Shown here: positions 8,299 to 16,915 of the stretch, in pieces
Layout of the letters: every line of letters starts with the position of its first letter
How positions within the stretch are numbered: the first letter of the stretch is position 1
From: CAZKBP01 sp964551015
GTDB taxonomy: Bacteria; Bacteroidota; Bacteroidia; Cytophagales; Microscillaceae
DNA: 31,423 nt
Direction of reading: 5' to 3'
NCBI GenBank assembly: GCA_964551015.1
Contig: CAZKBP010000051.1
Coordinates: forward strand, 1-31,423
The notes under the pieces: generated by a model
What the model saw: only the letters and a program-made list of their open reading frames with translations
Database searches by the model: none
What the model was told of the DNA's origin: nothing
Translations under genes and position numbers: made by a program

Positions 8299-10167
8299 AT
8301 GAGCGCAACGTATACCGAAGAAAATATCAAAACCCTAGATTGGAGAGAACACATCCGCAAACGCCCCGGTATGTACATCGGAAAGTTAGGTGATGGAAAA
8401 TCTCCAGACGATGGTATTTATGTATTGGTCAAAGAAATCTTGGACAATTCCATCGATGAGCACATGATGGGTTTTGGCAAGACCATCGAGATCGAGATCA
8501 CCGATAAGCGCGTCAGCGTACGGGATTACGGTCGGGGAATCCCACTCGGAAAGGTCATCGATTGTGTTTCTAAAATCAATACTGGAGGGAAATACGACTC
8601 AGAGGCTTTTCAAAAATCGGTAGGCTTGAACGGGGTCGGTACCAAGGCGGTCAATGCGCTCTCACGCTATTTTAAAGTACAATCTTTCCGCGATAAAAAA
8701 ACCAAAGCCGCCGAATTCGAGCTAGGGAACATCACTCAAGATTTCCCCGAGGAGAAAACCAGAGAAAAAAACGGAACCTTAGTGCTTTTTGAGCCAGACG
8801 AAACCATTTTTGAGAATTATAAATTTAATCCTGAATTCCTCGAAGATCTAATCTGGAATTATGCCTACCTCAATGCAGGTCTAAAATTGGTACTCAACGG
8901 GCAGGAATTTGTCTCCAAAAATGGCTTGCTGGATTTATTGAATAACAAAACTGACGAAAACGATATTTGCTATCCCGTCATTCACCTCAAAGGCGACGAC
9001 ATCGAGGTAGCCCTGACCCACGCCAACCAATACGGAGAAGAATATTATTCTTTCGTGAATGGGCAAAATACTACTCAGGGCGGAACCCACCTTTCGGCTT
9101 TCAAAGAAGGCATTGTCAAAGTAGTACGCGATCACCTCAAGCAAGATTTTGACTCCTCGGATATTCGAGGTTCCATCGTAGCAGCCGTCAGTTTGAAAGT
9201 ACAAGAACCCGTCTTTGAATCGCAAACTAAGACCAAACTGGGTTCTCAATACATGGCTCCCAAAGGACAAACCATTCGTACTTATGTGAATAATTTTATG
9301 GTTGCTTTGGATGATTATCTGCATAAAAATCCAAAAACCGCCGAGGAACTCAAGAAAAAAATCAAGCAAAACGAAAAAGAGCGCAAAGACATCGCGGGGA
9401 TTAAAAAACTAGCCAACCAAACGGCCAAAAAAGCCAATCTCCACAACAAAAAACTCCGCGACTGCCGTGTCCATTACACCAATCAGCGCAAAGACGAGCG
9501 TTTTGATAGTACTATTTTCATCACGGAGGGAGATTCGGCCAGTGGCTCGCTCACCAAGGCTAGAGATGTGCAAACCCAAGCCGTGTTTAGCTTGCGAGGT
9601 AAGCCCTTGAATTGCTTTAACCTGACCAAAAAGGTAGTTTATCAAAACGAAGAATTTAATCTCCTACAACACGCCCTCAATATTGAAGACGGGATTGAAA
9701 ATCTACGCTACAACCGAGTCGTCATCGCTACTGATGCCGACGTGGACGGGATGCACATTCGTTTGCTTTTGCTCACTTTCTTTTTGCAATTTTTCCCCGA
9801 TCTGGTCAAGCAAGGACATTTGTATATTTTGGAAACGCCACTCTTCCGCGTGCGAAACAAAAAAGAAACGATCTACTGCTACGACGAAGTAGAGCGGAGA
9901 CGCGCCATCAAAAAGCTGGGGAGTAGTGCAGAAATCACCCGTTTTAAAGGCTTGGGAGAAATTTCTCCAAATGAGTTCGGACAGTTTATCGGTAAAGATA
10001 TTCGCTTGGAACCCATTATCTTAAAGAAAGATTCTCATATCAAGGAAGTGCTGACCTATTATATGGGTAAAAATACGATGGATCGCCAGCGATTTATCGT
10101 AGAGAACTTACGCATCGAGAGCGATGAAGCCGAAGAAGGCGAAGAAAGTACTTCCCTAGCCAGTTAG
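8299..10167 (+). CDS. parE: DNA topoisomerase IV subunit B (ParE)
   Basis: A 622-residue type IIA topoisomerase ATPase subunit. The GHKL ATPase comes first (RKRPGMYIG; LVKEILDNSIDEH; RDYGRGIP; the ATP-lid motif GLNGVGTKAVNAL), followed by the transducer domain. The TOPRIM domain has ITEGDSASGS and ATDADVDGMHIR, and the C-terminal ParE/GyrB region has RFKGLGEISP. RDVQTQAVFSLRGKPLN after the EGDSASG motif is the ParE-like version rather than that of GyrB, and there is no GyrB insertion. ParE with ParC decatenates daughter chromosomes. The parC gene, which usually follows parE in this phylum, is not here; a YdeI-like gene follows instead. A GyrB assignment is unlikely. Confidence 0.92.
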   Translation: MSATYTEENIKTLDWREHIRKRPGMYIGKLGDGKSPDDGIYVLVKEILDNSIDEHMMGFGKTIEIEITDKRVSVRDYGRGIPLGKVIDCVSKINTGGKYDSEAFQKSVGLNGVGTKAVNALSRYFKVQSFRDKKTKAAEFELGNITQDFPEEKTREKNGTLVLFEPDETIFENYKFNPEFLEDLIWNYAYLNAGLKLVLNGQEFVSKNGLLDLLNNKTDENDICYPVIHLKGDDIEVALTHANQYGEEYYSFVNGQNTTQGGTHLSAFKEGIVKVVRDHLKQDFDSSDIRGSIVAAVSLKVQEPVFESQTKTKLGSQYMAPKGQTIRTYVNNFMVALDDYLHKNPKTAEELKKKIKQNEKERKDIAGIKKLANQTAKKANLHNKKLRDCRVHYTNQRKDERFDSTIFITEGDSASGSLTKARDVQTQAVFSLRGKPLNCFNLTKKVVYQNEEFNLLQHALNIEDGIENLRYNRVVIATDADVDGMHIRLLLLTFFLQFFPDLVKQGHLYILETPLFRVRNKKETIYCYDEVERRRAIKKLGSSAEITRFKGLGEISPNEFGQFIGKDIRLEPIILKKDSHIKEVLTYYMGKNTMDRQRFIVENLRIESDEAEEGEESTSLAS

Positions 10168-10196
10168 GGGAGATCAATGCAAGCAATCAAGACAGA

Positions 10197-10210
10197 ACGC
10201 TAAACGCTAA
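10197..10210 (+). repeat. Two tandem heptads ACGCTAA
   Basis: ACGCTAA is repeated twice head to tail in the 55-base spacer between parE and the YdeI-like gene. It resembles the degenerate heptads at 26728-26755 (CGCTAAA). Confidence 0.45.
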
Positions 10211-10222
10211 TGATTAAAAGCT

Positions 10223-10813
10223 ATGGCCAGGCGAAAAATTGACAGCTACGAAGAGTTCTATCCCCGAAACCGTGAACAATGGCGTACGTGGTTGGCCGAA
10301 AATTACGACTCTTCTCCGGGCGTTTGGATCATCTACGCGAAAAAAGAAAGTGGCTTACCCAGTGTTACTTACGATGAAGCCGTGGAGGAAGCTTTGTGCT
10401 TTGGTTGGATTGATAGCTTGCCCAATAAGATAGATGAAGTTTATTTTAAGCAGCTTTTCACGCCTCGCAAGCCCAAAAGTCCTTGGAGCCGACTGAACAA
10501 AACACGCATTGAGCAACTCTGTGCTCAGGGTTTGATGATGCCACCCGGCCAAGCCAAAATTGACGCCGCCAAAGCCAATGGCTCCTGGATAATTTACGAT
10601 GCGGTGGAGGATTTAATTATTCCCGAAGATTTACAAACGGCACTGGAAGCCAATCCCACGGCTCAAACGTATTTTGAAGCCTTTGCCCCTTCCTACAAAA
10701 AAGGCATTCTCTGGTGGATTATCAGTGCCAAACGCGCCGAAACCCGCGCCAAGCGCGTCGAGAAAACCGTGCGGATGGCTGCCCAAAATCTCAAAGCTAA
10801 CTTTGATGGCTAG
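10223..10813 (+). CDS. YdeI/OmpD-associated family protein
   Basis: A 196-residue soluble protein with no signal peptide. It matches the YdeI/OmpD-associated (bacteriocin-protection-like) family: the N-terminal NREQWRTWLAENYDSSPGVW, the central YDEAVEEALCFGWIDS and FTPRKPKSPWSRLN, and a lysine/arginine-rich end (ILWWIISAKRAETRAKRV). Length is normal for the family. Members were linked to antimicrobial-peptide resistance in enterobacteria, but the biochemical activity is unknown and I do not infer one here. The gene is 55 bases behind parE and could be read through from it, or be expressed alone. Confidence 0.85.
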   Translation: MARRKIDSYEEFYPRNREQWRTWLAENYDSSPGVWIIYAKKESGLPSVTYDEAVEEALCFGWIDSLPNKIDEVYFKQLFTPRKPKSPWSRLNKTRIEQLCAQGLMMPPGQAKIDAAKANGSWIIYDAVEDLIIPEDLQTALEANPTAQTYFEAFAPSYKKGILWWIISAKRAETRAKRVEKTVRMAAQNLKANFDG

Positions 10814-10860
10814 GAGCAAGTCCGAAACTCTATTCTCGGCGGTCATGTACTGATTGATGG

Positions 10861-10894
10861 AACTGGAGTTCTGTCGCTACGATTTCCAGTTTTG
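10861..10894 (+). terminator. Hairpin after the YdeI-like gene
   Basis: AACTGGA (10861-10867) pairs with TCCAGTT (10885-10891) across a 17-base loop and is followed by TTG, giving four T residues at 10890-10893. It is a plausible weak terminator in the 238-base gap before the usp cluster; nothing else is recognisable in that gap. Confidence 0.4.
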
Positions 10895-11051
10895 ATAACA
10901 ACACAAGCAAAAGCATTTGTACTTGAGATAGAATTTCGAGGTTTTTGCCATTAGAAACTGTGAATTTCCTGACAAAGATCATTGTGCTTATCGAGATTTT
11001 ACTTTATTTTAACTCCTGTTAAAAGGTTTCCACCATTACGACTGAATCTAT

Positions 11052-11912
11052 ATGAAAACCATATTAGTGCCTACCGATTTTTCTGAGCAAGCTGAGAATG
11101 CCTTAGACTTGGCTAGCCAAATTGCCCAAAAACAAGAAGGGAAAATTATTCTGCTCAACGTGATTGAGCCGATCAAATCCTACGTAGCGGCCACCGACGG
11201 GATGTACATTGATACTTCCGTAGAGCAGAAATACATTGATTATCTGAAAGATAATGCCAAGAATCACCTCGACGGATTGATCAAAAAATTCCCTCATGTA
11301 CAAATAGAGCCACGGGTTACCTTAGGGCCTATTTTCTCCTCTATTAATGAAGTCATAGCAAGCCATCAAGCGACCCTAATTGTGATGGGAACCCAAGGCG
11401 TCAGTGGCTTAGACGAACTTTTGATTGGTTCTAACACGGAGAAAGTGGTGCGGACGGCCACCTGCCCCGTACTCACGGTAAGAGGCAAACTGGAAAATAT
11501 TACTTTGAAGGATATTGCCTTTGCTACGGATTTTAATGCTGCTCACGTGAAAATCGTGGAAGATCTCAAGCAATACCAAGCGTTTTTTGGATCGCATATT
11601 CATCTTCTCTTTGTGAATGTACCCAATGACTTTAGCACCCACCGTGATATTGTTCGTAAAAAGAACCAATTTGTAGAACAAAGTGGGCTGGAAAATTACA
11701 CTTTCCACGTTTATGATGAGATCAACGAAGAAAATGGCATTATTTACTTTGCCGAAGATAATGATATGGATATGATCGTGGTGGCTACGCGCCAACGCAC
11801 GGGACTGGCTCACTTGATTTCAGGCAGTATTGCCGAGGATGTGGTCAATCATGCCGATCGCCCCGTGATGACCTTTGGTACCAAATATCTCAAAAAGCAC
11901 CAAGAGGCATAA
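11052..11912 (+). CDS. Universal stress protein, two tandem Usp domains (1 of 3)
   Basis: A 286-residue cytoplasmic protein with two Usp folds (about 1-147 and 150-286). Domain 1 begins with the canonical strand MKTILVPTDFSEQAENAL and keeps the ATP-binding motif G-2x-G-9x-G-S (G113, G116, G126-S127 in MGTQGVSGLDELLIGSN). Domain 2 keeps the GS (HLISGSIAEDVV) but has ATRQ where the first G-x-x-G would be, so only domain 1 is predicted to bind nucleotide well. Usp proteins help cells survive starvation, oxidative stress and energy limitation; exact targets vary. It is the first of three similar genes on the same strand, with a 101-base gap before the second. Confidence 0.93.
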   Translation: MKTILVPTDFSEQAENALDLASQIAQKQEGKIILLNVIEPIKSYVAATDGMYIDTSVEQKYIDYLKDNAKNHLDGLIKKFPHVQIEPRVTLGPIFSSINEVIASHQATLIVMGTQGVSGLDELLIGSNTEKVVRTATCPVLTVRGKLENITLKDIAFATDFNAAHVKIVEDLKQYQAFFGSHIHLLFVNVPNDFSTHRDIVRKKNQFVEQSGLENYTFHVYDEINEENGIIYFAEDNDMDMIVVATRQRTGLAHLISGSIAEDVVNHADRPVMTFGTKYLKKHQEA

Positions 11913-12013
11913 TGGTTCCGATGGCAATCTGATGAGATACAAGAAGCATTGATGAGGCTCCTCTTTTTCAGGAGGGGAGAATGGGGCATTTTACACTTCT
12001 CAAATTTGGGTTT

Positions 12014-12862
12014 ATGAAAAGAATACTAGTTCCCTACGACTTTTCAGAGCAAGCGCAAAGTGCGCTCCGCTACACGGGCTTTCTCGCAGAACAATTGAAT
12101 GTGAGTGTTACGCTCTTGCATATCATCGAGCCGATGCAATATCAGTCCGTGAAAGGCAGTAAAGATACAGAAGCCAATCCCGAGGAGGTATATTACGAGC
12201 ATTTGCAAGAAACCCTGCACGAACATCTAGAAAAAGTAGCCGAAGAAGCCAAGCTGTTTTACCCTCAAATCAAAACCCAGACCGAAACGGGGCACGTGAT
12301 CGAGACCATTCTGAGCCAAGCGCGTCGCTCCGAAGTAGATATGATCGTGATGGGAACCAGAGGCATCAGTGGTTTGGATGAATTCTTGGTGGGTTCTAAA
12401 TCGGAGCGGATTGTCAGGCACTCCCCCGTACCTGTGTTTACCATACGACAACTTCCGCCAGCTTTACAAATCCGAAAGATCGTCTTTGCCAGTCATCTGA
12501 AGCCTGACCAACTCCAAGCATTAAAAGCCATTCAAGAACTTCAGACCATTTTTGAGGCAGAATTACACTTGCTTTATGTAAATACGATTGACCATTTTTT
12601 GCCCAATCAAGCAATAGAAAAAAGAGCAGAACGCCTCCTTAGGGATTGCCCCTTAAAGAATTTTAGGTTAGAAGTTACGTCGGCTTACAATGAAGAAAAC
12701 GGTATTCTACACTACGCTCATCAGCTCGGAGCAGATTTAATTAGTATGGCTACACATCAGCGCACGGGGCTCTCTCATTTCTTTTCGGGAAGCATTGCCG
12801 AAAATATGGTCAATCACGTGTCTTACCCCCTGCTTACCTTTGGTATGAAATATGCCAAATGA
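12014..12862 (+). CDS. Universal stress protein, two tandem Usp domains (2 of 3)
   Basis: A 282-residue double Usp protein. Domain 1 (MKRILVPYDFSEQAQSAL) has the intact nucleotide motif MGTRGISGLDEFLVGSK; domain 2 has ATHQRTGLSHFFSGS, without the first glycine, as in the neighbour. The frame is open to an ATG at 11981 that has a good AGGAGG five bases upstream. I prefer the ATG at 12014 because both sister proteins begin exactly at this M-K-x-I-L-V-P strand. The longer form would add 11 residues. The gene lies between two paralogues, and the three probably arose by local duplication. Confidence 0.92.
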   Translation: MKRILVPYDFSEQAQSALRYTGFLAEQLNVSVTLLHIIEPMQYQSVKGSKDTEANPEEVYYEHLQETLHEHLEKVAEEAKLFYPQIKTQTETGHVIETILSQARRSEVDMIVMGTRGISGLDEFLVGSKSERIVRHSPVPVFTIRQLPPALQIRKIVFASHLKPDQLQALKAIQELQTIFEAELHLLYVNTIDHFLPNQAIEKRAERLLRDCPLKNFRLEVTSAYNEENGILHYAHQLGADLISMATHQRTGLSHFFSGSIAENMVNHVSYPLLTFGMKYAK

Positions 12863-12901
12863 GATAAGAGGTAGAGCGATGCTTTATTTGTCTAAAAATT
12901 T

Positions 12902-12909
12902 TATCTTTG
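12902..12909 (+). promoter_or_regulatory. -7 promoter element TATCTTTG before usp 3
   Basis: A perfect TAnnTTTG lies 28 bases before the ATG at 12938. The nearest TTTG is only 11 bases upstream (12887-12890), shorter than the usual spacing, so only the -7 element is called. It suggests the third usp gene has its own promoter. Confidence 0.5.
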
Positions 12910-12937
12910 AATATCTCAATTATTAAATCTAAGCTTC

Positions 12938-13783
12938 ATGAAAAAAATACTGGTGCCTACCAACTTCACCGAATACGCGAATAACGCTTTGCATTTAGCC
13001 CTGTCTCTGGCGGAGAAATCTGACCAAGATGTAGTAGTACAATTGCTGCACGTCATCAATCCTGAAAAATTTTATACAATTACCGAAGACGGTGATTATA
13101 TGGATGCGAGTAAGGATGAAAATTATCGTCAACATTTAGTAGAAAAAGCAGGGGAAAAATTAGAAGAGATGATTGAAAATACGCAGAGTCAAAAACTTAC
13201 CGCAAGCGTAGAAACCGGAGATATTCAAACCATCGTGAGCGAATACGTGGAGCGAGAATCCATTGATTTATTGGTGACAGGTGCACACGAAACTAGTATT
13301 TATGAGGAGCTTCTTTTTGTATCTAATATTGATAAAATCATCCACGCGGTCTCTTGCCCTGTCTTGACTATTACCAAAAAAGCTGAAAACTTCAAAGCAG
13401 ATAACGTGATATTTGCCACTGACCTGAAAGCTGACCTAAGCCCCATGATGCCTCAGCTCAAGGAGTTCCAACGTCTGTTTGGATCTACGATTCATCTCGT
13501 TTATATCAACACGCCTAATGACTTTCTTAATAATCGTCGGATCAATGATATGAAAGAAACCTACATTGAATCGCAGGGTTTCCAAGATTACACGTTCACG
13601 ATTTATAATGATTTTACCGTAGAAACAGGGATCACGAATTTTGCCCAAGATGTGGATGCCGATATCATTGCCTTACCCTCGCATCACTTTAACAGTATGC
13701 TGGACGAGGTGAGTACCAACCGGATCAGTGATATCGTAATAGACGAAGCAAAAAGACCTGTACTCACTTTTAGCGTGCAGTAG
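12938..13783 (+). CDS. Universal stress protein paralogue with degenerate motifs (3 of 3)
   Basis: A 281-residue double Usp-fold protein. The start MKKILVPTNFTEYANNAL is canonical, and VSCPVLTI and RPVLTFS mark the end of each domain. The nucleotide-binding motif is lost: domain 1 reads TGAHETSIYEELLFVSN (no second glycine, VS in place of GS) and domain 2 reads LPSHHFNSMLDEVSTNRIS. It is therefore predicted not to bind ATP in the usual way and may act as a partner of the two intact paralogues. It is 75 bases behind the second usp gene with its own -7 element, and ends before a strong hairpin. The frame is intact over its whole length, so it is a diverged gene and not a pseudogene. Confidence 0.9.
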   Translation: MKKILVPTNFTEYANNALHLALSLAEKSDQDVVVQLLHVINPEKFYTITEDGDYMDASKDENYRQHLVEKAGEKLEEMIENTQSQKLTASVETGDIQTIVSEYVERESIDLLVTGAHETSIYEELLFVSNIDKIIHAVSCPVLTITKKAENFKADNVIFATDLKADLSPMMPQLKEFQRLFGSTIHLVYINTPNDFLNNRRINDMKETYIESQGFQDYTFTIYNDFTVETGITNFAQDVDADIIALPSHHFNSMLDEVSTNRISDIVIDEAKRPVLTFSVQ

Positions 13784-13796
13784 CAATAATAGTTGT

Positions 13797-13822
13797 CAGC
13801 ACGAGGCCAAAGTCTCGTGCTG
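13797..13822. terminator. Hairpin between convergent usp and phosphatase genes
   Basis: CAGCACGAG (13797-13805) and CTCGTGCTG (13814-13822) form a perfect 9-bp stem with an 8-base loop. It lies in the 68-base gap between two converging genes and probably terminates transcription in one or both directions, although there is no strong T-run. Confidence 0.65.
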
Positions 13823-13851
13823 CTGATTCACGAGGCTTGGGAATTACTCAT

Positions 13852-14610
13852 CTAGTCTATACAAGGCTGTACCCTCAAATCATGATGATCCAAGTCGAGT
13901 GCGCATAGATTTCCCACTTGAATACCCCTGTAAACTTCTGGTTGATCTTTGTAATAAAATCCGTAATAGCAGCCATTGTCCAAAGCAATGATCTGATGAT
14001 GATCAGCCAAGCGTTTTTGGATATAAGGTAATTCCTCCACGGTATGCCCGACTACCAAGCGTCGCTCTCCTAAAGCTTTAATTTTTCGTTTTCTAATGAG
14101 TAGGTGTCTGGACCAAACCATACTTTCATAGTCCTCAAAGGGTTGATTCGCCTTGAAATTAAAGCCCGCGTGTACCAGATAATAATCAGGTAAGACATAA
14201 TAATAAGGTAGATTCCGAATGAATTGATAATATTTGGGTTTTAAATTACCTCTTTGGTCAAGTAGATTTTGTGCATTATGTCTGCGGAGGGTATCTACAA
14301 AATGCTGTAAATTCTGATAAGTTTTGACTTGGTTAAAATATCGCCACTCCTCCAGCAAATCCTGCTCGTGATTACCTCTTAGCGGAAAGACTTGATAGCC
14401 TTCTGTTTGTAATTGGATGATAAAATCGATGACGCCCGCGCTATCGGGGCCTCGGTCTATGTAATCACCCAAGAGATAGAGGTGATCTGTTTTTTGGAGA
14501 TTAATTCCTTCTAATACCAACCTTCGAAAAGTAAGCAAACAACCGTGAATATCAGCAATAACCCAGCGTTTGCCAGCAGGAGGTGGAGAAATTTTTGCGA
14601 ATAAAGACAT
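13852..14610 (-). CDS. PPP-family metallophosphatase (serine/threonine phosphatase-like)
   Basis: A 252-residue cytoplasmic enzyme of the calcineurin-like superfamily. Metal-binding motifs are in the normal order: ADIHG (D20, H22), GDYIDRG (48-54), RGNHE (78-82), then LVHAG and VVGHT. The GDxVDRG/RGNHE spacing fits the bacterial PPP group (PrpA/ApaH-like), which removes phosphate from phosphoproteins or hydrolyses dinucleotides; sequence alone does not decide the substrate. The length is slightly above that of small bacterial PPP phosphatases. It sits 114 bases downstream of the macro-domain gene on the same strand and may share its transcript. The AT-rich gap contains only a near match to a -7 element. 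Confidence 0.9.
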   Translation of the reverse strand: MSLFAKISPPPAGKRWVIADIHGCLLTFRRLVLEGINLQKTDHLYLLGDYIDRGPDSAGVIDFIIQLQTEGYQVFPLRGNHEQDLLEEWRYFNQVKTYQNLQHFVDTLRRHNAQNLLDQRGNLKPKYYQFIRNLPYYYVLPDYYLVHAGFNFKANQPFEDYESMVWSRHLLIRKRKIKALGERRLVVGHTVEELPYIQKRLADHHQIIALDNGCYYGFYYKDQPEVYRGIQVGNLCALDLDHHDLRVQPCID

Positions 14611-14724
14611 AGCGGATGAGGATTTGATCTAAATTAAATGCTTGGACACGAAATCTTGAAAAATAAGCAATAAAACCTTGAAAAAATTGCACACAAGGCA
14701 AGTCATCCTGAAACACCACCTAAG

Positions 14725-15456
14725 CTATTCCAAACTGGCTGAGGTGGAATCTGACGGGGGAGTATCTTCCTTTGGAGGAGGATTTAGTTTTTTTATCGAG
14801 GCCGTGGCATAAGGTGCCAGACTAGGATGCGTAACCGTTTTCCACGCACCTCCGATAATATTTTGAAAAGCTTGTTGCATTTGTTTGGCTGCTTCTGAAT
14901 AGTCCATCCCACCCACACCGGTACCTAAGCCCGGGGAGGCGATATGTCTAATTTTTTCAGGATGTCTTTGGTTATGTTGGCGCACGGCTACCAAGATGGC
15001 TCTCATGGCCAGATATACTTGTATGGTATTCCGAATATTCCCGGGGATGCGCATGGTGGGAGCCACGATAAGAAACGGAAATTTTTTCTTGGACATGGCC
15101 AAAATGATAGCCATTCCTACGGGCAGTTCTCCAAAAAAATGATGCTGGATGGCCTTTTGCACATCTCTCTGCGCTTTTCCTTGATAAAATTCATCAATCT
15201 GGCGATCTAGCCCGCCTCCCATATCTCCAAAACTATTAGCAGGACTAACGATAGCTTGGGCAGAGACTTTAAAAATGTCCCCACTTTTGACTTCTACCTC
15301 CTCCCAATCTTGAAAAGCTTCGGCCAAGGCTTTGGCGAGTGCTTCGTCTCTTTCACAGAGGGTCAACATCAATTCCTTCTTTTTTGCTTCGCTCCCAAAG
15401 GGCTTGAGTACCTGAGGAGAAGAATTCTTAAAATATTTACTAATTTTATCAATCAT
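14725..15456 (-). CDS. Macro-domain (ADP-ribose-binding-like) protein
   Basis: A 243-residue protein. After a variable N-terminus (1-50) comes a macro domain: KSGDIFKV (GD at 59-60), SPANSFGDMGGGLDRQI (71-87), LPVGMA, APTMRIPGN (132-140) and the phosphate loop PGLGTGVGG (175-183). Macro domains bind or remove ADP-ribose and its derivatives. The subfamily with SPAN in place of NAAN and with PTMR is widespread but poorly characterised. The C-terminus (about 215-243) is proline/serine-rich and probably disordered. The frame reaches a TTG one codon earlier; the ATG at 15456 is preferred. It is followed by a PPP phosphatase gene and diverges from a lipoprotein hydrolase gene. Confidence 0.88.
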   Translation of the reverse strand: MIDKISKYFKNSSPQVLKPFGSEAKKKELMLTLCERDEALAKALAEAFQDWEEVEVKSGDIFKVSAQAIVSPANSFGDMGGGLDRQIDEFYQGKAQRDVQKAIQHHFFGELPVGMAIILAMSKKKFPFLIVAPTMRIPGNIRNTIQVYLAMRAILVAVRQHNQRHPEKIRHIASPGLGTGVGGMDYSEAAKQMQQAFQNIIGGAWKTVTHPSLAPYATASIKKLNPPPKEDTPPSDSTSASLE

Positions 15457-15508
15457 CAATAGAAAAATTTATGGCAACAAAATATTAAATTTACAGGAAA
15501 TTTAGAAA

Positions 15509-15522
15509 CCAATCTTGATTGG
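15509..15522. promoter_or_regulatory. 14-base palindrome between divergent genes
   Basis: CCAATC-TT-GATTGG is a perfect palindrome in the 105-base region between the macro-domain gene and the lipoprotein hydrolase gene. Its position suits an operator acting on either gene, but no regulator can be named. Confidence 0.35.
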
Positions 15523-15561
15523 ACTTGGGTTCTGCTGATGAACAGACTATAAAACTTGAAA

Positions 15562-16821
15562 ATGAAAAATATGGAATATTTTCACTTCTATGTCACTTCT
15601 TCTAAAAAAATTATAAAAAAAGCCTGGACTCGTACCGCGCAAAGCTTCCTAGGTTTGCTATTATTAGTGCTGGCGCTGGGGGCTTGTAGCGACGAAGAAG
15701 GCCCCAGTCCGATTACCGAAGGAAACTTTATTGCAGAGGGAAGCTTGATTGTTCAGTACGGGACGCCCGAAAGTCTGGACAATTACCTGAATACCTTCAA
15801 TTTACTTCAACCAAATTTTATCGCTTTTCTTACTCAACAAGGAGTGCGAGTATATCGCTTGGTTTACAAAACGGTAGACGTATCTGGCAATCCAATTTTG
15901 GCCTCAGGAGCCGTAATCATTCCTACGGGAAACAGCGACCCTTACCCCTTGGTGAGCCTACATCATGGTACCATCACGAGCCAAGCCGAGGCACCCTCTA
16001 ATTATGATCTTTCTCAGGAAGCTACCTTCTTCGCACCTTTGTTTGCCTCTAATGGCTACGTGATGGCGGTTCCTGATTATATAGGATACGGAGCTTCGGC
16101 CAATTTGCCACATCCTTACGAGCACGCGCCCTCGCTAGCTCGTGCTTGTCTGGATTTGCTGAGAGCAACCCGCGAGCTTTGCCAACAACTCGATGTGCCA
16201 TTGAATAATCAACTTTTCTTAACAGGTTATTCCGAAGGAGGCTATGCTACCATGGCACTGCACCGAGAGATAGAACTCAACCACGCAAATGAATTCACGG
16301 TAACTGCCAGCGCGCCGGGAGCAGGCGCTTACCACAAGTCTGGCTTTGCAGATTTTATTAGCAATGCAGACGAAGAACTAAGTTTTATCAATATATATCT
16401 CTGGGTACTTGAGACTTATGATTGGGTCTACGGATTAAACCGTCCTTGGAGTTTTTATTTGAATTCACCTTACGATCAACTGGTAGAAAGCACAGGGATA
16501 CAAGCTGAGGTAGAACGCAATCCGCAATTGCTTTTTACAGATACCCTGCGGATGGGGATCAAAAATCAAACGGATACCGACTTATTGGCTACTTTCCAAG
16601 ATAATGATATTCACGATTGGCGCCCAACGGCTCCGATCAGACTATATCACGGCACAGACGATGACTTCGTGCCTTTTTTCAATAGTCAAGATGCTTTTGA
16701 TGCGATGCAAGCGCGTGGAGCCACACAAGTGGAGTTGATTCCGATTGAAGGAGCCAATCACGAGACAGCACTAGAACCTTATATTTTTGAAGTATTTAAT
16801 TTCTTTCAGGATCTACGCTAA
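15562..16821 (+). CDS. Lipoprotein alpha/beta hydrolase (secreted lipase/esterase-like)
   Basis: A 419-residue lipoprotein. A long basic n-region and a leucine-rich core (FLGLLLLVLALGAC) end in a lipobox with the lipidated cysteine at C42. The mature part is an alpha/beta hydrolase: nucleophile elbow GYSEGG (S224), acid in LYHGTDDDFVP (D366-D368) and histidine in EGANHETAL (H400). The HHGT segment near residues 133-136 precedes a loop expected to shape the oxyanion hole. The pattern resembles secreted lipases and prolyl-oligopeptidase-like esterases of Bacteroidota; the substrate is unknown. An upstream TTG at 15556 is in frame, but the ATG at 15562 (or 15571) is more likely. It stands alone, divergent from the macro-domain gene. 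Confidence 0.87.
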   Translation: MKNMEYFHFYVTSSKKIIKKAWTRTAQSFLGLLLLVLALGACSDEEGPSPITEGNFIAEGSLIVQYGTPESLDNYLNTFNLLQPNFIAFLTQQGVRVYRLVYKTVDVSGNPILASGAVIIPTGNSDPYPLVSLHHGTITSQAEAPSNYDLSQEATFFAPLFASNGYVMAVPDYIGYGASANLPHPYEHAPSLARACLDLLRATRELCQQLDVPLNNQLFLTGYSEGGYATMALHREIELNHANEFTVTASAPGAGAYHKSGFADFISNADEELSFINIYLWVLETYDWVYGLNRPWSFYLNSPYDQLVESTGIQAEVERNPQLLFTDTLRMGIKNQTDTDLLATFQDNDIHDWRPTAPIRLYHGTDDDFVPFFNSQDAFDAMQARGATQVELIPIEGANHETALEPYIFEVFNFFQDLR

Positions 16822-16915
16822 GCACCCTCAGTAGACAATGCAGTAGAGCAAAAGCCAAAGTGCCTAAACATTCCTTCTATTCTTGGGTTTTATAGCTGAA
16901 AAAATATTTGTATTT

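Noticed and set aside
11981..12013. Longer start for the second usp gene, with AGGAGG upstream
   Set aside because: The ribosome-binding match is attractive, but both paralogues start at the MKxILVP strand, and Bacteroidota rely little on Shine-Dalgarno pairing. It remains an open alternative.
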